Positions 25,491-37,400 of a DNA stretch of 64,000 nt are shown here, piece by piece; position 1 is the first letter of the stretch, and each line of letters opens with the position of its first letter. The notes beneath the pieces were generated by a model that did not search any database, was not told where the DNA came from, and worked only from the letters and a program-made list of their open reading frames with translations. The position numbers and the translations under genes were made by a program. Where the stretch lies: positions 59,126-123,125 of the forward strand of contig OU696592.1 in assembly GCA_916048095.2 (NCBI GenBank), read 5' to 3'. The stretch comes from Sacculina carcini. Lineage: Eukaryota > Arthropoda > Thecostraca > Sacculinidae.

Positions 25491-27976
25491 TAGGGCTGCC
25501 AAAAGTTAATAAATTCAATTTTTCACCTAAAGGTCACTTTTTCATAAGCTACCTAAAACTGCATGAAAAAAGTGTGTACAATAATTATTTAAAAAGTTTT
25601 TAGGTTACCAAAAGTTACTTTTTCATCTTTAAGTTACTTTTTTGCATTTAGGTTACTTTTTTTGCTTTTAGGTTACTTTTTTTGCATTTAGGTAAATTTT
25701 TAATCGTCAGGTTACCTTTTGTTATAATTCTTGTTATTAGTAGGATACCTTTTGGTGCGCGAAATATCAAGAAAAGTTGCGCTAATAAATCCTAAAAGTG
25801 GCGCCAAAAAGTTGCACTTAAAATTTTGCAAAAATTTCACCAAAACGCGTAGAAGGATAGTGAGAATCACTTAATTATGAAAAGCATACTTTTGTGAAGA
25901 AAATGTGTACATTTTACATTCAATAACTATTAACACAATACGTTTTGAGCACTCGCGGTTGTGCTAGGATTACATGCTTCATGAGCTTCAACTGGCGATA
26001 TGGAAACGCTAAAAATCGCAAATAGTTGCGCTAATAAGTTGAGCTCAATGGTTCGCTAAATATCGTAAATTTTAAGTAATAGGGTAATCAAAATTAAACA
26101 CTGAAATCACTCCTTAACAATACACTTCGGGAGTTTCACGTTTTTGTTTCTACTTAATTATGCATTTTGAATGTTCGCGGTTGCGTTAAGATTGTATTTC
26201 ACATGCTTTTCTAGTCTGTCGAGTCGGTCGCACTGATGCCTGGTACTGGCATTTAAATAAACAATATAATTTGAAATTCTCACTTGATTTTGATTTTCTT
26301 AAATGTTCCAAGGTCTAAATGGAGTTTGCAGATAAAACATCATCTGATTATACGGTAATCATATGCAAGTACTGTTGATCTAACCAGATGCTCTAAGGTT
26401 GCTCGATAAGTATACAAATTAATGTTTAATTCTATTGCACAAATGCACGTGTCTATATCAGAGATTTATGTCTATATTATAATTCATATGTCTGCATTGT
26501 GTTTATACATATGTCTGTCCGTATGTGATGCTATGCACACGCAGGATGTCTAGCACCACACACGGACACAATGTTCACACGCCTGCCAGATACATGCTTA
26601 CCGAGTTTATGTTGACAATACATGAACATTTGCTGCATTGTACAACTTTACAATCGAAACTTTTTCTTGATAATGTGAAATAATTGTTCTAAAAGTTGAA
26701 AATTGTCCTAAATCTGAATAGTTGCTCTAAAAATGAAAAAGTTGCAAAAGTTGCGCTAAAAACATACAGTTGGATTTATAACTTATTTAATACTTACCTC
26801 AGATCAATAAAATATTGATTTTTGGGTTCCTCATTATGAACAAATTATATGATATAAAGTTGCTTTTGCAACAAAAGGTCACCATAGTTATTAGGTAAGT
26901 TTACCACGAAGTTTGGTGACTTTATGCAGATAAGAGGCACAAAAACAGTATATATGAGGATAAAGTAGGAAAATAGATGGAATATTAGGTCATATAGATA
27001 GATAGGAATATTAGGTTATAGTATATATTAGGTCTGAAGATCAAGAAATGGCAAAATTTCTGCTGTTAGGACTTAGCAATTGATATTCACCTTAATATCT
27101 ACGCTACTCGATATTTATACGTTTTTCGGTACGCAGGATAGCGTCATTCCATTTTAGGAAATGTCCACGAACCGGAGGGTGTCGTGAGATGTCTGGAGCG
27201 CGGTATAGTGCGATGTGAGGGCTCTCTATGCCAGATACTACACTGTAGCACTTGACAGTACGTATTTACTTTAACAGGAATTAGCACGTGATTTTCAGGG
27301 CGTGAGATAGCGCCATTATCCCACCTTTGACATATGGGAGGACGGGGGGCATTCACACATGCAGTGTTTACGCTCACACTAATATACAAGCGGTAGTACG
27401 TGCTATTTGATAAAAAGTTTCATTGAAACAATATAAAGAACATTATTGCGACCATTACTGAAAAATATTTACATTTGCAATTAGTGTATTTCATTTTTGT
27501 ATTATCTTTCCGCTTTAAATTTCATTTTGATGGTTATGCTCCTTTTTGCGATGCTAGCCAAATAATATTAAGTCAATTTTGGTGGTTTGTTGTGAAAATG
27601 GTACCAGATCGGAGAGAGGGTGGAAGAATAGTAACAACTCGGAAAGAGGATATAAAAGAAGGACTGGTGTATTTTCTTCCTTCAGAACTGCAAACAGAAA
27701 TGGACCTTTTTTTGAAGGAAGATATTTTTACGAAGGTTAGGTCATTTTAGGTTACTTTTTTATAGGTTATTAGGTTACTTTTTAGGTTCACAAACAAACA
27801 ACACACAAACCGGGTATTTCATATAGCGCACTAATCAGCAAAGGCGTGATAAACATGTGATAGAGTGATACAAAAGTGGTAATAACATTAAAACACATAG
27901 GTTATTTTTAGGCTACTTTTTCTCGAAAATAAAGTTACTTTTTTCTAATTTGTAGGTTAGTTTTTTGACAGCCCTA
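25491..27976 (+). mobile_element. hAT-like non-autonomous element, family 2, copy 1
   Basis: Termini are TAGGGCTGCCAAAAGTTA and its inverted partner TTTTTTGACAGCCCTA. They are flanked by GTTATAAC (25483-25490) and GTCATAAC (27977-27984), an 8-bp target duplication with one mismatch. Eight-bp duplications and short termini of this type point to the hAT superfamily. Many GTTACTTTTT/TTAGGTTAC tracts lie near both ends. No transposase is visible, but a core segment is shared with copy 2. This copy is about 1.2 kb longer, including a middle part rich in GTTGCGCTAA. Confidence 0.85.
27475..27750 (+). other. open frame in family-2 element core, possible captured or relic coding DNA
   Basis: A 91-codon frame contains GYAPFCDASQIILSQFWWF and then VVKMVPDRREG. 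The inverted copy 2 encodes nearly the same text on the minus strand (39862-40083), but frameshifted after MVPNRREG. I do not recognise a family. The residues are conserved between the two copies, but that may only reflect recent shared ancestry. Confidence 0.4.
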
Positions 27977-27984
27977 GTCATAAC

Positions 27985-28862
27985 CATAGTGTACGTACGT
28001 GTGTATGCTATGTCTGTATTTCTATTACATATATTGACAATTTAAATTTGCACAAGATATATGCAAATGCTACGTCACATTCTCGTTACAGATGATTTAA
28101 GCGGGATTTTCCATCAAATTCGCATATTTGGTCGATGATCTCTAAAGACCAAACAACATCCTGAATCAGCAGCCACAAGCAGTGAAGATAAATCATGGTA
28201 TATTCAAGTATCCTCATTTATTCATATTTTAAAATGGTCACAAATGTGCCGTATTTGTACGTAAACAATAGCCTCGTAAAATGATAAAATAGTCAAACAC
28301 TTGCAACACACAGTACAAATTATCAAGTCTACAACACAAACGATATCAACTTGATTAATACAACACACTAATCAATTCTACATCAGACAAAAGAGCATAC
28401 ATTTGCTGACACACTTGCATACACACACACACAAAGTCCAACACTGACATTCGCTGAAATTGTTGCATAATAATTATTCAGAAGTTTCAGAAAAATTACA
28501 CCAGTGAATTCGGAGACACGCGCACACTATGTCAAGAAACGCTGATATCCGCACAATAATATGTCAACGAAAACGACGCAATCACAAAATGTTATATACC
28601 ATAAGTCGTGGCGTATGCATAGCTTGACACACAAGAACTCTCTTCTGAAAGCAAGAACTTCGCTCACTGAGAACCAGCTCGAATAGCTTCCCCAAACTAA
28701 TCATACTAAAACACAAAATAGTTTGTGTTTAACCGTTAAGAGTAAAACACCTAGAATATATTCAAATTAACTCAATATAAACAAGCTATACTCAATAAAA
28801 ACAATTTCATTACATCAAACTGTTGACCTCTGTATTTTGATATTCATGTTGTGTGTCATAGC
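27985..28862. other. AT-rich interval without recognisable gene
   Basis: AT-rich DNA with scattered ACACACA text. I see no conserved frame, RNA gene or element boundary before the family-1 element starting at 28863. Confidence 0.6.
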
Positions 28863-30352
28863 TATAGTTGGGAATTTTATACGATAATTCCTATTCATAG
28901 TTTATAGTGAAGAAAAACGCCAAAATATGTTGTCGAATGCATCTAATTACGTTATTCAATTTTCATATGTATTAATTTCGGACTATTTCGTGGAATATTC
29001 CAAACATGTATCCAGCGATATAAGATTGGGGAGCCATCCTTATGGAGGGGAATTTTGTGTATTACGTGGCAAAAGTTGTCTTGATTGGCCCCTCTGATAT
29101 GGTAGGTATGAAGTGGCGGCACCAGGAATTTTCCAGGAGGGACGGAGGGTTGGGTAAATAAAGCATGCGGGGCTTAACAAAACATGAGGTACTACACCCG
29201 AAAAGCTCATGGTTGGACTTTTAGGGAGGCGAAGGGGAATTGGCATAATTTTGGGAGAGTTTCAGCCCCTCCCCTTGGTAACCGCTGTAGGAGTGTCATT
29301 TTTGCCTTTTGCTTCGAGACACAATAATTCAATGATTCGATTCTGCATGTATATTACATTTGGTGTTTTTCTAGCGAGCAGTCGATTAGTTGTGTTGCTC
29401 GAGTGCGACTTGTGACCAGCGGACACGTTTTTCTCACATGCAATACAAAACATGCTCGTCCTATCAGACATTTTTTATGGGAAATTTCGGCTTCAAATTG
29501 AATTCCTTCAACCACTTTGAGCGTGACAATACCGACGCCTTTTGAAAAATTTGTGTTTAATAATATCCGAAAATGTAAATATGAAGTAATTATATGTATA
29601 ATCCTACCTATCCAAAAAGCCAATGTCATTTAGCTTGGAGCTATTTGATTTGTATAGCGAGTTATTGCAGACCCTTTGATTCTCGTTGCCACGCTGCCAC
29701 GCCACACCCAGAACCCATATGTTACATGTAGTTAACTAGGGTTTAACACCGTATGACGATATTGGCTATCAGGAACGTTGCTATATGTATATTGTTAACG
29801 TTGTTTGCGTTACTTATATGCAGTGTTCAAGCGTATTATAAAGTTTTGAATCCGCGATCTGTGAACTTACATTTATTAACAGGATTAATCGTGGACTCCG
29901 TGGTGTAGTGCTTAGCAAACCCTCATCCGTGGTTCGAAACCCGGCGGAGCAGAATTTCATTGGGTCAATTCTATAATACCACAGCCCCTGTCCACTCAGC
30001 AGAAAATGATGGCACCAGATATCAGTTATGTGTTGTGTCATGCATTCTGGGGAGGTGGCCCTCTTTAATACGTCTTACGTCCTTGTAGCGCCCTAGCGTG
30101 GATACGTTCTGCGGTGGCAGCCAGCTGCACGGGACACACCTGTGTGTTCATATGCTTCGACTTCTTCCCGTGTAGCAGCTGTCACTTAGATCTTTAACCT
30201 TTAACCTGAATTAATTCCAATTCCAGGCGCAACCAATAGAAATATATATTTTTATATACAATATTTTCAGTGAAAATGGCATTATATGTTTTCCATTTAA
30301 AATAACATTATATGTGAAAAATATATTTGTGACCACAAAATTCCCAACTTTA
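28863..30352 (+). mobile_element. hAT-like non-autonomous element, family 1, copy b (with SINE insertion)
   Basis: Left terminus TATAGTTGGGAATTTTATA and right terminus CAAAATTCCCAACTTTA form inverted repeats. The flanks GTCATAGC (28855-28862) and GTCATGAC (30353-30360) are a decayed 8-bp target duplication (6 of 8). The interior matches copies a and c. About 320 bp of SINE at 29890-30207 account for its greater length. No transposase coding. Confidence 0.85.
29890..30207 (+). mobile_element. tRNA-derived SINE
   Basis: The 5' head resembles a tRNA gene: a box A-like TGGTGTAGTGCTTAG from 29901 and a perfect box B, GGTTCGAAACC, at 29931-29941. CTCCG (29896-29900) can pair with CGGAG (29945-29949) as an acceptor stem. 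A tRNA-unrelated body follows, ending in CTTTAACCTTTAACC. The flanks ATTAAT on both sides look like a short target duplication, and the host element resumes on the right as in copies a and c. Pol III transcription from the internal promoter is expected for this class. Confidence 0.85.
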
Positions 30353-30360
30353 GTCATGAC

Positions 30361-31205
30361 GTTTAGTGTGTATATCTCGAGTGTTGTCAAATTAGGTATG
30401 TAAGCATCGTGCAATTTGTATTTGTATGTTTAAGTTTAATGTATAATTTTTGTTAATTACAGACAAATAGAGTGACATGGTAGAAGTGAAGACATTATTA
30501 CCACCACACGGTGTCCCAATATAGACATGATTCGATTTGAAAATTACAGCGCCGTTCTCGGATAAATCACACAAAAAAAATAAATAAAACACACACACAA
30601 ACACACACATATTCCGTGATCGTCCCATAAGTGCCTCACAGCCAAATAACGCGCTGACATTGAACAGGGAGTGGAGGACGATAGTAATACGATATCTAGT
30701 AACTCTCATTTGAAATTACCCAGCACTAAAACAGCACCCAGGAGGCCCAGAACACACAGTTGACAACACTTGACCATAGTCGGAATCAGGCTCATACAAA
30801 CGGCCACAATGCTAAAAAATAAAATCAGTGTATATACGTTGAAAAATTATACGTCGTAGAACATAAAACACACACATGCATAATACCGCCAAACCCGTGC
30901 ACATCTAGACGACGTAATGAAACACGCCGAGATAAAGTCTACAGCGTAATATCCAACAGAGAACAACACAAAACACGGCAAAATAGTTGGCAAATAAAAC
31001 GCCGGAAAAATGGACCCGTTTGTAGAAGAGTCGGTGCGAGATACACCAGTACATTATCGGTCACACACACAGCCACAAACATCAATTATAAATGCGCACA
31101 AAACTAGTGCCTATCATAAATATCAACCAATACACATCGTCCAACACGGCAAGTATGTCTTGCCTTTGACGGTGTCTTGACAGTCAGATATATATGGGAC
31201 GCTGG
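30361..31205. other. downstream flank of eEF2K
   Basis: This lies 3' of the eEF2K stop codon (minus strand) and should include its 3' UTR. I did not find a convincing AATAAA on the minus strand. Frames here are short and unlike known proteins. CA-rich text occurs at about 30590-30610 and 31060-31080. Confidence 0.5.
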
Positions 31206-31318
31206 CTAATCACCCGCTGCCTCAGCACTGCACTGTTCTGCTAGCATGAAGAACTTGCTGGCTGCCCGACCTTTCATAGCAGCAGCCGCCGCCTCGGCAG
31301 CCTCACTGAACATATCAG
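31206..31318 (-). CDS. eEF2K: eEF2K exon: C-terminus and stop
   Basis: The acceptor GTACGGCAG lies directly after about 17 GT dinucleotides. ADMFSEAAEAAAAAMKGR and FFMLAEQC correspond to the conserved last helix, which in mammals is needed to recruit eEF2. The stop is TAG at 31206-31208. Confidence 0.95.
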
Positions 31319-31322
31319 CTGC

Positions 31323-31365
<43 letters not shown>

Positions 31366-34300
31366 GTGTGCATATCCATGCAAACATACAAAACAGGCAC
31401 TGTGTATTTAAATATAAAAATGCATTTAGTATACTTGCAATAAGAGTGATTACACTAATATTTATACGAGCACTATACCTTAATATTTTGTACTCGTATA
31501 TATATATACTTTATATTTTGAAAAATTTAATATATTTGCTATACAAACTTGCATTTAGAGCTTATTTACATATGAATACACACAAGCACAACCGAATATT
31601 TACAAGTTTATACACACAAGCACAACCGTGCACACGTGTACACACACACACACAGACTGAGAGAGAGTGAGAGACCTGCAGTGGCTAGGTCGGGCGCGAG
31701 GTTCGGTCCGCCCGTCATGTACATGTGCGCACAATGGCCGAGCAGCGAGTGCAGTGCATCATCGCCACCGATGATGGCTGCCGACGAGAACGACGCGACA
31801 CCACCAGAATCGCAGCAGCCCTCGTTGTCGGCGGTGTAGGCCGACGACAGAGCTACCTTGTACCTGTCCACACATGTGCATGTGTATGGGTGGTAATTTG
31901 AACTTATTGTCGTACACAGAATGAATTAGACAATGGGTCATAGAAACACGGAAAATCCGCGCGACACCCTGTAGAGCGATAGCCCATACACAAATATATA
32001 TGTATTAGGAAATATTTAAGAATACACTGTATTTACCCAAATTTGCGTGGTGTGTCCATGCACATGTGTCTGTGAGTGTGTGAACGTGTGTGTGTGTGTG
32101 TGAACGTGTATGAATGTGTGTGAGAGTGGGCCTGCACGTGTGTGAGAAATGACGGACCAGTGCAGAGAGAGTTTCCAGTCGCGAGCATCACTGCCTCGCG
32201 CCTCATTTACATAAGTGCCGAGCTCATAGCAGCGTGCCAGATCGAGCGCTGACTGTTTGTGTCCGACCTCGGCGGCCGACTGCAGCAACTGCACGCCACG
32301 CAGCACCGTGTCCCTCTCAACATCAGCCTCGTATCACACACAAACATGCACATATATCACACACGATATAAGCATTAAATCACATCCATCAAGCTATGAC
32401 ATTCAATTGAATAATGAAAATTTGAATATGCTGCATTTATAATGTGTCCACACAAACTACGAAATAAAAGGAAAATTAAAAAGTATATAGATTAGCAGCC
32501 AAACTACACCATTTGCATTTTTACTCCAGACAAATGGATTAAAAACTTTTCATTTGTCATTCAGAAAAATACATGATATTGGCGATACATCGTATATTGT
32601 ACTGCCTCAAATCAAGAACACATCAACAATACAGGAAACACGTATGTAGACGGGAACAAACAAGATTCACGCGAGCGGGTGGTGAGAACTCATTTGAACA
32701 TATTAATTGCACATTTGCTTCTATTAAATCTGACATCCTTCGTATTTTTTCAGTGACGTCGAAAATTTGCTTCACAATTTTTCCACTGCGGAAAAAATTC
32801 ATTTTTGGCCTTTGGCCCAAGGGAAAACTCAAATGTTTGGCATTTGGCCACAGGGAAAACTCAAATGTTTGGCATTTGGACATAGGGAAAACTCAAATGT
32901 TTGGCATTTGGACACAGTGTGGTGGCAACAAGTGGTGCTCGCAGATGTGAGCCGCTTGATCTCGGCCCTCGGCAAAATTAACATCGAACTCAACGTCGGC
33001 AAATGCGAGATTGTCAGCTTGGATCCAGCCACTGACATACGACCAGCACAGACCGAGCACCCGTCCGCTGCAGCCACATCACTGCTGATTTCGGCCACAA
33101 TCACGCCGCTCTCAGACCTGCATCTGCTCGGCGCACCAGTGCAGATAGGTGGCATTGCAGAGGTGCTGCACAAAATCTAGGTCCAGGCGTCCCTGCTGAT
33201 CCAGAGCTCAGTCAATATCGGCTCGCACCCGGCGTGTTCTTTGTTAGCAGGTACGTGTCGGTGACGCGGGCAGTGTACTTCCTGAGAGCAGCACTGGTGT
33301 ACCGAGCACGCGAGCAAATGGACGCCATCGACGAGCATGAGATCAGCCACCAGCGACTGCTGCATTGCCGTCATGTCAGACACACAATGACTGCACGGAG
33401 GTATCGGAGTCAGGCGACTGAGCGACGTGGCACTACCTGCCCACATAGCCTCGTTGGAGCTACCAGAGACTTGGTAAGTCACACAGAGCCAGCGCTCAAG
33501 CGGTGACAGACCTTGTTCTCTGATTGCAGCCATGGAGGAGTTTGTCGACAGCATGCGCCCGGATTTTTCATCGAGTCGCCTTATCAGCGAGTCGCTGAAC
33601 CAGCCCCACTTGGATGAGCGATCGTCTTCCGTCCGCCAGCAGAACCTCCTCAGAAGCGCTGATCAGCTGAACCCAGCCGGTCTCAGAGCCGCGGCTGCTC
33701 CTCACAGCGCTGTCATCGCCAGCCTCAGTATGTTGCTGCCGGATGAAGCCGTCCGAGTCAGCGCGACGTTGCGACTTGCCGCCGCAGTGCAAGAGCCGAA
33801 CAGCCGTCGCTGAGGGGCCACAACCGACAGATGGGGCCACCATAACCTCTCCTACTGTCGCAATGCCGGCCGCTTGCCACGCCACACAGCCCTGAACGAC
33901 ATCATTCACTGTAATCTGGCGTCGGCAGGAATCGCAGCGGTACTGGAGCCACAAGGTCTGCACTGCGGCGACGGCCACCGACCGGATGGAATCACCGTTT
34001 TTCCATTGCGACAGGGAAAATCGCTACTCTGGGATGTAACCTGTGTCAACACGTTGTGCAGCACACACCTATTGGACGGCGCAGTCACTCCCGGGGCGGC
34101 AGCGCAGTGGGCAGAAGAGTGTAAGAGGCGGGGCTAGGCGGGACTGTGCCAGCGATCCAAAATCGTACCACTGGCTATCGAAACCACCGGCGTTATGGGG
34201 GCGTTACTGGATGTTCTCATACAACTCGTGAGCCCCAAGGTTACAGAATTATTCGGAGAGCGGCGTGAAACGACCTGGCTCCGGCAATGTATTAGTCTGG

Positions 34301-34398
34301 CCGCCATTCGTGGGAACGCTGCTTCCATTGAATTGTAGTGTTGTTAATACGTGTACGCCTTTGTAAATACATTTGTTGATGTCCAGAAAACAGACACA

Positions 34399-34432
<34 letters not shown>

Positions 34433-37400
34433 CAAGCACATTCTCACCTGGACATGAGTGAGCAGATCGTGCGGACGGTCGAGACATATGTCGGCCATCA
34501 ACAGTGTGGCGTCCAGATGGCGGCACTGAAGCGCACACTCCAGATGAAACTTGGCGGCACGTCGATCATAACGCACAGTGTTGCCGCATTCTATATCACC
34601 ATCTTCTATACGCCGCTGGTCGACCGACACAAAACGACCGATCTGTCACCAAGTGCAACATGCAACACATCAGAGAATCACAAATATGGTCAAATAAATA
34701 CACTCCACTCAAATATCAGATCATATACCTGACATTTGATAAATAATTATATAAATAAATAAATAAGTCTAATAAATAGCTCACAAACAACACAAAAACA
34801 CTAATAGGAGTTAAAAATATGTCGCTTATATTAGCAACATCCTGGGTGTTTAAGGAAAATATCCGCGGTCAAATGAACAAGCCATTAACGGACAGTGATA
34901 CAGCTGAAAGGAACAACTCACATGAATATTTCACATGCAAAGTATAGCACGTGTTTAGATCGAACCGACTAGCGTGTAGGGTTATAATATCCATATAGGC
35001 TTGCTCGACGGAAAATTGTCTCACTAACTTGTCTCACGCTATGAACATACCATGATTGTCTACGCTCTGACGAATACATCTTATCTAAACAAAAACGAGG
35101 AAAACAAGCACACAGCCTATTACAAATGTTCTGTTTCAATGGGAGATAACACACCTCGTGATATTTGGCCAGATCAAAGTGAATCTGGCCCAGTACTGAC
35201 GATTGTGACGTTACCGCGCTGATTTGCGTCTCCTGGCCGTCAGGTGTGACTGGTAGACGTGGCTGTGCTGATTGAAGCAGACGACACACTTCAGCGTCCA
35301 CATGAGATGCACGCTGCTTGTTCTGTATCGCTTCCTGCATACGCCCAACACACATGCACATCAACATATACATCCATCAACATTATTGCTCAATGTCCTT
35401 CAGACAACAATCATAATATAGAATAGTTCGGAAGTGACAAAACATTATTTACATTACACTGACATGATAATTACAACGCAAGCAGTGACACAACACAATG
35501 CAGTCAAGCATAATCTTCGAAACATTTGGGATTCCGGCGAATCCGTTCAGATCCAATCGAGGAAGGCAAATGAACGCCAATATCGTTGATCATGATGACA
35601 AAATGGGCTACGCCGAGCACAATAACCAGTGCCTGTGGAACGCGTTCTGCCTGATCGAACGGACGAGCCAGGGAATTCTCTCAATTTTTAACCGTCTCAA
35701 ATTTCCTCGTTCTTAACACTCTCTAGCGCACGACAAAATACAACACCTCTGGTGTGGTTCAAAGTCTAATGCGCACACACCGAGATAGGGGTGCTCACCC
35801 AACGCCTGCTTTACGCGATAGCGGAACGGGATTGCCTTTATCGCGCGGGCTGCTACCGTGTTAGTTTCGTATTTGACCAGCAGAGGTCCATTTCTCTGCC
35901 GGTTTGTCTCGACAGGCACATCTCCGATGTTACCGAATCCATCCAGATGACGGAAAGGTTTCAACGAGGACAGTTTTGTCTTCCCATCGGTGGTGGCAAG
36001 TACTAACACCATCGGAGGCGTAACAACACGAGTGTCGTCCTGGTCGTGTCTCACAGTACAACCACCTTTCGGCGACCGTGGCCCATCGCCCGAAGGAGGA
36101 CCAGCAGGTGGGGTAGTGGACGATTTAGTAGCCATACATTATCCTTGTCTCCGCGCGCACGAACACCTCTGCACGGAGCCCTACTGGGATGACGGACAAA
36201 GCCAACATGGGATGACACGCCAGTGACCATGCGCGCTGTACGGGCACAGAATGCACCTGAGCTGGCTGCAAGCTCCGCTCGGTAAGAGTCCTCGGGAGCT
36301 ATAGCATCGAGCCCGAACCAGCGTCCCCCACTGATCCATCAGGACTCAGCAACTGCAGCCGCATTGCAAACGGCGGGCACTGAACCGGGCGAGCCCCATC
36401 GAGCACCAGGCACCTCACTCTTGATTCGGGGGCCTTGGTCCTCTCGAGTCCTAACGGTCACCCGCGCCGGCGTCGGACAAGTTCATTCAATGAGGAATCA
36501 AACAGCGGCCCCGTCGGCGTCGGACGCGCAGGTCAAATACGACTGTTGTGTCACGCCACCACTACACCCCGGGACACTTAGCGAGCAAAACAACACAACA
36601 AACGCCCAACAGCCTTTGAGAAATGATGAGAAACTGTATCCCAGTTTATATAATACAACCGGACAAACATCCGCAACTTAACAATTCCACATGCACATAG
36701 ACGATATTTTCATCAAAGCAATTGGAACACTATAACAATTATACTGTTATCCATGAATACAACAATTTTATAAGTGGCAAAAAATTGTAACAAACCACTG
36801 ATAAACGCCTTTATCATCTCAAGAATTTCATATTGTTTGTCAGTTTACGACAGCACTGGAGTCACAAAAAGAAACAAGTTGCAAAATTTTTTGAATTTTA
36901 GTGCAATAATAATTGGCAACAGATGAAAATAAGACAAAATTTCTAGGATATACGAAAAAGTAGTACTTCCAACAATGGAACATCTCATTGAAAATAACAA
37001 AAGAAGATTCATCACAACATTGGAACAAAGGCATGAACCAATTTCAATACAAAACACCTTCATGCACGGAGAAAGACAATAACTGCGAAACAAAAGCGAA
37101 TTCGAGATCCCAAGAATGAGAGCTGACGCCAACAAAAAGCGATTCAATTGCAAAATAGATGGGTCATAACACCTCCCCATTACTCTGTGCGTCATAAATG
37201 TGTAATAATGTGAATTAATAATGATTGCATGTGTGTTGTGTGTGTATGTGTGTATGTGTATGTGTACATGTGTGTATGTGCGTGTGTATGTGCATGTAAG
37301 AGTGTGTATTTGCATGTACTTTTAACCTATTTTGTACTGAAAACCTGTATAAGGGGTGCAACAAATGTTATTTACTCTACTTTATATACACACAGAGAGA

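Noticed and set aside
29890-29960. Functional tRNA gene
   Set aside because: The A and B boxes and a partial acceptor stem are present, but the anticodon arm does not form properly and a SINE body follows.
35498-35716. 72-codon plus-strand frame
   Set aside because: No similarity recognised on either strand. It lies between eEF2K exons and the gag-like relic.
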